Source of the DNA: Gemmatimonadaceae bacterium
Lineage (GTDB): Bacteria; Gemmatimonadota; Gemmatimonadetes; Gemmatimonadales; Gemmatimonadaceae
NCBI GenBank assembly: GCA_025453855.1
Contig: JALOPO010000059.1
Span: 1-17,268 of the forward strand
Length of the DNA: 17,268 nucleotides
Reading direction: 5' to 3'
In this document: positions 13,840-17,268 of the stretch, in pieces
Layout of the letters: each line of letters begins with the position of its first letter
How positions within the stretch are numbered: position 1 is the stretch's first letter
Translations under genes and position numbers: made by a program
The notes under the pieces: model-generated
What the model was told of the DNA's origin: nothing
Database searches by the model: none
What the model saw: the letters and a program-made list of their open reading frames with translations, nothing else

Positions 13840-14198
13840 CGGGCGGCTCCGGTTGGGGGAGAGCCGGGCGCGGCGGTGCGGCCGGCGGGGGGACGATGCG
13901 GGGTGAGGGGGGCGGGTGTCTTGAACGGGATGGCCAAGGGGCGGGTGGCGCCGCTCGGGCAGAGACGCGTCCGGTGCGGTGACGCCTGACCGGCTACGAC
14001 GTGCCTCAAGGCTCGAGGCTCAATGCGACTTGCCATACACCGTGCGCGGGATGTCGCGGCCCGCGCCGCGCCGCTGTGCAGCAACCGCAGGAGGAGCGCC
14101 GCGCGCTCGCGCCGGATCCGCGCGATGGGGCGCATCGAGTCGAGCTTATGGTCGCACACGTGGAGCCGTCAGCGGGTGTCGCCGCGATCAATCATCGT
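13840..14198. other. Gene-poor stretch of about 360 bases
   Basis: I see no convincing gene, RNA or repeat. Open frames here are shadows with Arg/Ala/Ser-rich translations. The short minus-strand frame starting near 14135 (MRPIARIRRERAALLLRLLH) has no detectable continuation or RBS. The stretch separates the broken VOC gene from the toxin gene and may be decayed sequence next to the mobile region. Confidence 0.5.
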
Positions 14199-14708
14199 TC
14201 ACGGCCGCGCGTCGACGACCGGCGTCCCGCCGTGGGCCAATGCGTACTCGATGATCTGCCGGTCGGCCGTCACGAGCGGCACGTTGTCGAGCTGCGCCAT
14301 CGCGATCAGCATCCGGTCCGCCGGATCGTTGTGCACCGCACCCGACAGCCGCGTGCTCTGGAGGAGCACCGGTCGCGTCAACGCACGCAACTGGATCCCG
14401 GGCGCCTGCTCCGCGCGCTGCAACCACACCGCGACGTCGACCGAGAAGGTCAGCTTGCCCTTCGCCGCCTTGACGGCGATCTCCCAGTAGGAGATGTCGC
14501 AGACGAAGAGGCGGCGCTGCGCACCGCTGCGATCCAGCAGCGCCGTCGTGCCGGGAGCGACCTGCGACGCATCCCCCTCGATGTGCCAGAGCCAGATGTG
14601 CGTGTCCAGCAGCAACGGCCCGGCGTAGTCGGCCAGCTGTCCAGGCGTCCAGATACGATTCGATGACGGCGGTGTCGCGGCCGATGGCGTCACCCCAGCT
14701 CGCCCCAC
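14199..14708 (-). CDS. VapC-type PIN-domain toxin
   Basis: Predicted PIN ribonuclease toxin of about 165-169 residues, COG3744-like. The acidic active site is visible: Asp35 in LLLDTHIWLWHIEG, Glu76 in DISYWEIAVKAAKGKL, Asp128 and Asp131 in HNDPADRMLIAMAQ, and Asp149 in PLVTADRQIIEYA. All expected residues are present, so it should be active against RNA. The start is uncertain. GTG 14708 is used here, overlapping the antitoxin gene by 19 bases; GTG 14693 would overlap the antitoxin stop as GTGA and give 164 residues. Homologues usually start just before LLLDTHIW, so the first 25 residues are atypical. The partner antitoxin lies immediately upstream and both are next to an IS21/ISL3 nest. Confidence 0.88.
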   Translation of the reverse strand: MGRAGVTPSAATPPSSNRIWTPGQLADYAGPLLLDTHIWLWHIEGDASQVAPGTTALLDRSGAQRRLFVCDISYWEIAVKAAKGKLTFSVDVAVWLQRAEQAPGIQLRALTRPVLLQSTRLSGAVHNDPADRMLIAMAQLDNVPLVTADRQIIEYALAHGGTPVVDARP

Positions 14709-14980
14709 GCCTCGAAGTCCGGCAGGACGACGCCTCCCTGCGTGAGCACCGTGCCGCGCATGAAGCCGAACGCGCTCGGCAGATGCGTGTCCGCCGGCAC
14801 CACCTTGGCCACCACCTCACCGCGCTTGGTCACGACGACCTCGATCGCCTCGTCGTGGACCTGGTCCAGCAGCTGGAGGCACGTGTCCTTGAAGACACCC
14901 GCCTTCACCTCGATCACCTGCGGGCTCTCGAGACTGGTGGACGGCGCGGGGGACGGCACGGTGCGAAATGCGGACGGCAT
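14690..14980 (-). CDS. Phd/YefM-type antitoxin of the VapC pair
   Basis: Protein of 96 residues from the ATG at 14980, preceded by GGAG at a good distance (CCGGAGCCGCC). After a Pro/Ser-rich leader of about 20 residues comes the Phd/YefM fold: VIEVKAGVFKDTCLQLLDQV, then EAIEVVVTKRGEVVAKVVP, the hallmark strand of this family that precedes the wing. The C-terminal part (LPSAFGFMRGTVLTQGGVVL, DFEAWGE) is the toxin-binding tail. It would neutralise the PIN toxin and repress the pair by binding the palindrome upstream. The open frame reaches 15163, but the upstream residues overlap the promoter and palindrome and are not coding. Confidence 0.85.
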   Translation of the reverse strand: MPSAFRTVPSPAPSTSLESPQVIEVKAGVFKDTCLQLLDQVHDEAIEVVVTKRGEVVAKVVPADTHLPSAFGFMRGTVLTQGGVVLPDFEAWGELG

Positions 14981-15013
14981 GGCGGCTCCGGGTTGTGGCC
15001 ACGGATACGAGGC

Positions 15014-15037
15014 CATGGCCATGATATCATGGCCATG
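15014..15037. promoter_or_regulatory. 24-bp perfect palindrome, predicted operator of the toxin-antitoxin pair
   Basis: Half-site CATGGCCATGAT at 15014-15025 is followed directly by its exact complement at 15026-15037; two further outer base pairs match after one mismatch. It lies 33 bases upstream of the antitoxin ATG and covers the predicted -10 box. Autorepression by Phd-type antitoxins through such palindromes is well established for the family. Confidence 0.7.
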
Positions 15038-15050
15038 CCCCGCGAGGCAA
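15021..15050 (-). promoter_or_regulatory. Sigma70-like promoter of the toxin-antitoxin operon
   Basis: On the minus strand TTGCCT (15050-15045) and TATCAT (15026-15021) are 18 bases apart, with 4/6 and 5/6 matches to consensus. The -10 sits in the centre of the palindrome. The predicted transcript would begin about 30 bases before the antitoxin start. Confidence 0.6.
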
Positions 15051-15252
15051 GGGAATGTTTGTGGGTATGGATCGCGGAGTCTTCGCTCTGGGGTGGTTCC
15101 CATGGAGCCTCTCCCTCCACGGCCGTCCGGTCGCGATCGGCGGTTTGAATCGCACGCTCGCACGGCGTCCTCGCGCCTAACGGAGCGCGTGCGCCAAGTG
15201 GTAGTGGCTCGATGCCACGTGCGGAGCGGTAGGCCGAAGTGTCAAGCGACAT

Positions 15253-15260
15253 CGTGAACT
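15253..15260. repeat. Left target-site duplication of the ISL3 element
   Basis: CGTGAACT is identical to 17083-17090 on the other side. Eight bases is the usual duplication for the ISL3 family. Confidence 0.9.
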
Positions 15261-15282
15261 GGATCTGCGCAGCATTCGGTGA
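15261..15282 (+). repeat. Left terminal inverted repeat of the ISL3 element
   Basis: Matches the reverse complement of 17061-17082 at 21 of 22 positions. It starts with the GG typical of ISL3 termini. Confidence 0.9.
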
Positions 15283-15320
15283 GCGTGACGCGCTCGGGTG
15301 GCAGCGCCGCGTCACGGTGA

Positions 15321-17000
15321 TCAGGCGGCGTGCAGCACGCGTCTGCGCAGGAGCGGGAAGCTCGCCCTCCCGAACATGGTGCGCTTGATGAGCTTGATGC
15401 GGTGCACCTGCCCTTCCACCTGCCCGTTGCTCCACGGGAAGCAGAGCGCGGCCAGGACGGCGTCGCGGTCGCGGCGAATGCCGACGGCGAAGCGCGCGAG
15501 CTCCGTGCCCTCCGCTGCGGAGAGCCACGGGCCGAGGTCGTTCGGATCGCGCGCGTGGAGCATGCGCACGAACCAGTCGCCGAGTGCCCGGGCCGCGGCC
15601 AGTGCGGGACACGCCGTCTCCAGCGCCGCGCGGTAGGCGCGCTGCTCGTCTGTGAGTTGGGCGTCGTCCTTCCGGAGCAGCCAGGCGACCTGCCGCGGCG
15701 ACGGAACAGGGGCCGCGGCGCGCGTCGTGAGTGCCGCGGTCGATTCGGCCTCGCTGGTCCCCTCCGGCATCGGCGTGGCCCGGGGCCGAGCGGCGCGGAG
15801 CGCCGCGAGCGCGCGCCGCACCGTGGCGCTCGTGCCGCGGTAGCCCTGCGCCGTGAGCACGCGCGCCAGTTCGGCCGCGTTGTCGCCCCCGCCGTCGTAG
15901 TACGCGGCGAGTGCGTCGGCGTAGGCGTCCATCAGCGTCGGCGCCCGACGCGTGCGCACCGCACGCTCCGGGAACTGGCCGGCCGAGAGCCAGGTGATCA
16001 CGGTCCGTCGGCTGAGCCCCGTCTGCCGAGCGATGCGCGTCTTCGGCACGCCCGCACGGTGCAGGGCCGCCACCTGCTCGTAGAGCGCCAGGCGCCGGTC
16101 GCGGCGTTCGGCGCTGAGCCGCTCGGGCCCGGTCGGCCCCGGGCGGTTGTTCGGGAGCCCAGAGTAGCGCCGGGTGCGGCCGCGCTCGCGCACCTCGGCC
16201 CGGGTCGACGGCGGCGGCCCGACCGCCTCGGCGGCCGCGCGCAACGCGGCGTGGTGGCGCGTGCACGCCCGCTCGTAGGCGTCGACCAGGTTGTGCACGA
16301 GATGAAAGCGGTCGGCCACCTGCACGGCGTCGGGCGCGCCTTGGCGCGCACCGTCCGCGTAGGCGCCCCCGCGGTCACGCGAGATGATCTCCACGCCCGG
16401 GTGGTCCCGCAGCCACGCGGCGAACGTCGCTGCCTCGCGGTCTGGCAGGAGGTCGATCACGCGCCGCCGCTCCAGATCGACGAGCACGGTCCCGTAGCGC
16501 TGCCCACGGCGCAGCGCCCAGTCATCCACGCCTAACACCCGCGGCGTGGGGGCCTCGGGCATGGGAGCGCGCCGCACCCGGGCGAGGACCGTGCCCGGCG
16601 CGCTCGCGAGGCCCAGCGTCGCCGCGAGGCGCGAGCCCGCGCGACCGCCCAACGCGAAGCCGACCAGCTCGAGCAGGGCGGCCGCACGGGAGGTCCGCCG
16701 CGCGTAGCGGGCCGCCGTTTCCGTCAGGCGCTCCGCGAAGATGCGACGCGGGCACGTGGCGGCGTCACAGAAGAAGCGGCGCACCGTGACGGCGAGCTGC
16801 ACGCGCGTGCCCTGCCAGGGGAGGTCGGCCAGGGTGCGCGCGTAGCGGCTGTGCACCCGCCGCGCCGCCGCGCCGCACGCCGGGCACGCCACCTCGGCAC
16901 GGCGTCCCGAGGCGCGGACCGTCACCACCACGCCGGAGATGGCGACCTCGTCGAGATGCAGCTCGGCGGCGGACGGGCAGAACGACGACGGGACAGCCAC
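15321..17000 (-). CDS. ISL3-family DDE transposase
   Basis: Transposase of 559 residues from the GTG at 17000, preceded by AGG six bases upstream; a TTG at 17018 would add six residues. The N-terminal zinc-finger region has CPAC (about 39-42) and a second Cys pair (C78 and C83, CDAATC), with VHSRYARTLADLPW between, as in ISL3 transposases. An HTH-like region follows. The DDE core has VLGVDDWALRRG (about 155-166), SRDRGGAY (about 207-214) and VADRFHLVHNL; the final Glu is in WSNGQVEGQVHRIKLIKRTM (about 523-542), then FGRASFPLLRRR. An insertion domain with a second HTH (TRIARQTGLSRRTVITWL) lies in the middle, typical of the longer ISL3 subgroup. No frameshift or stop is seen. Confidence 0.93.
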   Translation of the reverse strand: MAVPSSFCPSAAELHLDEVAISGVVVTVRASGRRAEVACPACGAAARRVHSRYARTLADLPWQGTRVQLAVTVRRFFCDAATCPRRIFAERLTETAARYARRTSRAAALLELVGFALGGRAGSRLAATLGLASAPGTVLARVRRAPMPEAPTPRVLGVDDWALRRGQRYGTVLVDLERRRVIDLLPDREAATFAAWLRDHPGVEIISRDRGGAYADGARQGAPDAVQVADRFHLVHNLVDAYERACTRHHAALRAAAEAVGPPPSTRAEVRERGRTRRYSGLPNNRPGPTGPERLSAERRDRRLALYEQVAALHRAGVPKTRIARQTGLSRRTVITWLSAGQFPERAVRTRRAPTLMDAYADALAAYYDGGGDNAAELARVLTAQGYRGTSATVRRALAALRAARPRATPMPEGTSEAESTAALTTRAAAPVPSPRQVAWLLRKDDAQLTDEQRAYRAALETACPALAAARALGDWFVRMLHARDPNDLGPWLSAAEGTELARFAVGIRRDRDAVLAALCFPWSNGQVEGQVHRIKLIKRTMFGRASFPLLRRRVLHAA

Positions 17001-17060
17001 AGGGCACCTGCGCAGCAACGGACGTCCCGAAGCCTACCACCGCCACGCAAGCTCAGCCGA

Positions 17061-17082
17061 TCATCGAATGCTGCGCAGATCC
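17061..17082 (-). repeat. Right terminal inverted repeat of the ISL3 element
   Basis: Reverse complement matches 15261-15282 with one mismatch. It lies 60 bases upstream of the transposase start, so it probably carries or abuts the transposase promoter. Confidence 0.9.
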
Positions 17083-17090
17083 CGTGAACT
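17083..17090. repeat. Right target-site duplication of the ISL3 element
   Basis: CGTGAACT, identical to 15253-15260. Confidence 0.9.
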
Positions 17091-17119
17091 GACCCCAAAC
17101 GACATCCAGCACTGACCCC

Positions 17120-17268
17120 TCAGGTCACTGGCTGTTGGTTGTCCTTCGGTGTCTGTTTGCTGTGACCCGCCGGTGGTGCCGTCAGGAGCCCCGCCCGGCG
17201 CTTCGCCTTGAGCCGATAGCTCTCGCCGCGGATCGTGACCACGTGACTGTGGTGCAGCAGCCGGTCGA
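17120..17268 (-). CDS. istB: C-terminal end of IstB, the IS21 helper ATPase (cut by window edge)
   Basis: The last 48 codons plus stop of an ATP-binding helper of IS21 transposition. The translation begins in frame at 17266: DRLLHHSHVVTIRGESYRLK, then AKRRAGLL. This is the conserved IstB C-terminus (usually LLHHCHVVTIRGESYRL). About 20 polar residues (TAPPAGHSKQTPKDNQQPVT) follow. The gene runs into the window from beyond the right edge, in the orientation expected for istB nearest the element's right end. The AAA+ domain itself is outside the window. Confidence 0.85.
   Translation of the reverse strand, partial: DRLLHHSHVVTIRGESYRLKAKRRAGLLTAPPAGHSKQTPKDNQQPVT

Larger units (their letters stand above)
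15261..17082 (-). mobile_element. Complete ISL3-family insertion sequence, 1822 bp
   Basis: Bounded by 22-bp inverted repeats beginning GGATCTGCGCAGCATTC (15261-15282 and 17061-17082, one mismatch: GGTGA versus GATGA at the inner end). It is flanked by perfect 8-bp direct repeats CGTGAACT. It encodes one intact transposase on the minus strand. Everything needed for transposition seems present, and the perfect duplication suggests a fairly recent insertion. Confidence 0.93.
15240..17268 (-). mobile_element. End of an IS21-family element, interrupted by an ISL3 element and cut by the window edge
   Basis: The outer end starts TGTCAAGCGACATCG at 15240, with the TGT terminus of IS21 elements. It resumes after the ISL3 insertion at 17091 and leads into the 3' end of istB. 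Two related direct repeats, GACATCnnnnnCTGACCCC, occur at the end: one is split by the insertion (15248-15260 plus 17091-17096), the other is at 17101-17119. Multiple terminal repeats of this kind are characteristic of IS21. The other end and istA lie beyond the window. Confidence 0.75.

Noticed and set aside
14000..14160. Possible small minus-strand gene starting MRPIARIRRERAALLLRLLH
   Set aside because: No RBS and no recognised family; the frame runs into Arg/Ser-rich sequence. A second frame ends IPRTVYGKSH, but joining them would be guesswork.
15120..15180. GGTTTGAATCG resembling a tRNA T-arm
   Set aside because: Flanking bases do not form a T stem and no acceptor, D or anticodon arm can be placed on either strand.
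1..17268. CRISPR array, rRNA or tRNA genes, phage genes
   Set aside because: No regularly spaced repeats, structural RNA signatures or phage structural motifs were seen on either strand.

Overview
The window is very GC-rich and carries long shadow ORFs in every frame. It reads as chromosome or large replicon of a Gram-negative-type bacterium: there is a predicted outer-membrane barrel, and exported proteins with Sec signals. The mix of families (PRC-barrel/DUF2382, DUF421, DUF2254, a short M56/BlaI pair, ISL3 and IS21 elements) would suit Gemmatimonadota or another GC-rich environmental phylum. That placement is an inference from style, not proven by any marker gene.

Layout, left to right. 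Bases 1-171 (-) are the N-terminus of a membrane protein cut by the window edge. Bases 329-1615 (-) encode a CPA2-type cation/proton antiporter. A divergent block on + follows: a PRC-barrel/DUF2382 stress protein, a small membrane-anchored protein, an MscS channel, and a DUF421/YetF protein overlapping mscS by ATGA. Two of these genes are followed by strong GC-rich stem-loops without a U tract. Convergent to this block are a DUF2254 membrane protein and a triple-PAS sensor histidine kinase (both -).

Bases 8642-12645 (-) hold the most interesting unit: a BlaI/CopY-type repressor, an M56 (BlaR1-like) membrane protease, an outer-membrane barrel and a large exported protein. The repressor and protease genes overlap by GTGA. 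The protease has no penicillin-binding domain; its periplasmic tail is short and rich in Cys and His. The exported protein has two copies of a DxxHxxH motif and Met/His-rich segments. Together they look like a protease-relieved repressor circuit that senses a metal or envelope signal rather than a beta-lactam. A sigma70-like promoter overlapped by a TTTA-N7-TAAA inverted repeat sits just upstream.

Bases 12788-13516 (+) encode an AraC-type regulator. It is convergent with a VOC/glyoxalase-fold gene broken by an out-of-frame internal deletion. About 360 bases without a recognisable gene follow.

Bases 14199-15050 (-) are a Phd/VapC-type toxin-antitoxin pair with a 24-bp palindrome over its predicted -10 box. 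The right end is a nested insertion: an intact 1822-bp ISL3-family element, with imperfect 22-bp inverted repeats and a perfect 8-bp target duplication, has inserted 21 bp inside the end of an IS21-family element. The istB 3' end of that IS21 element runs off the window.
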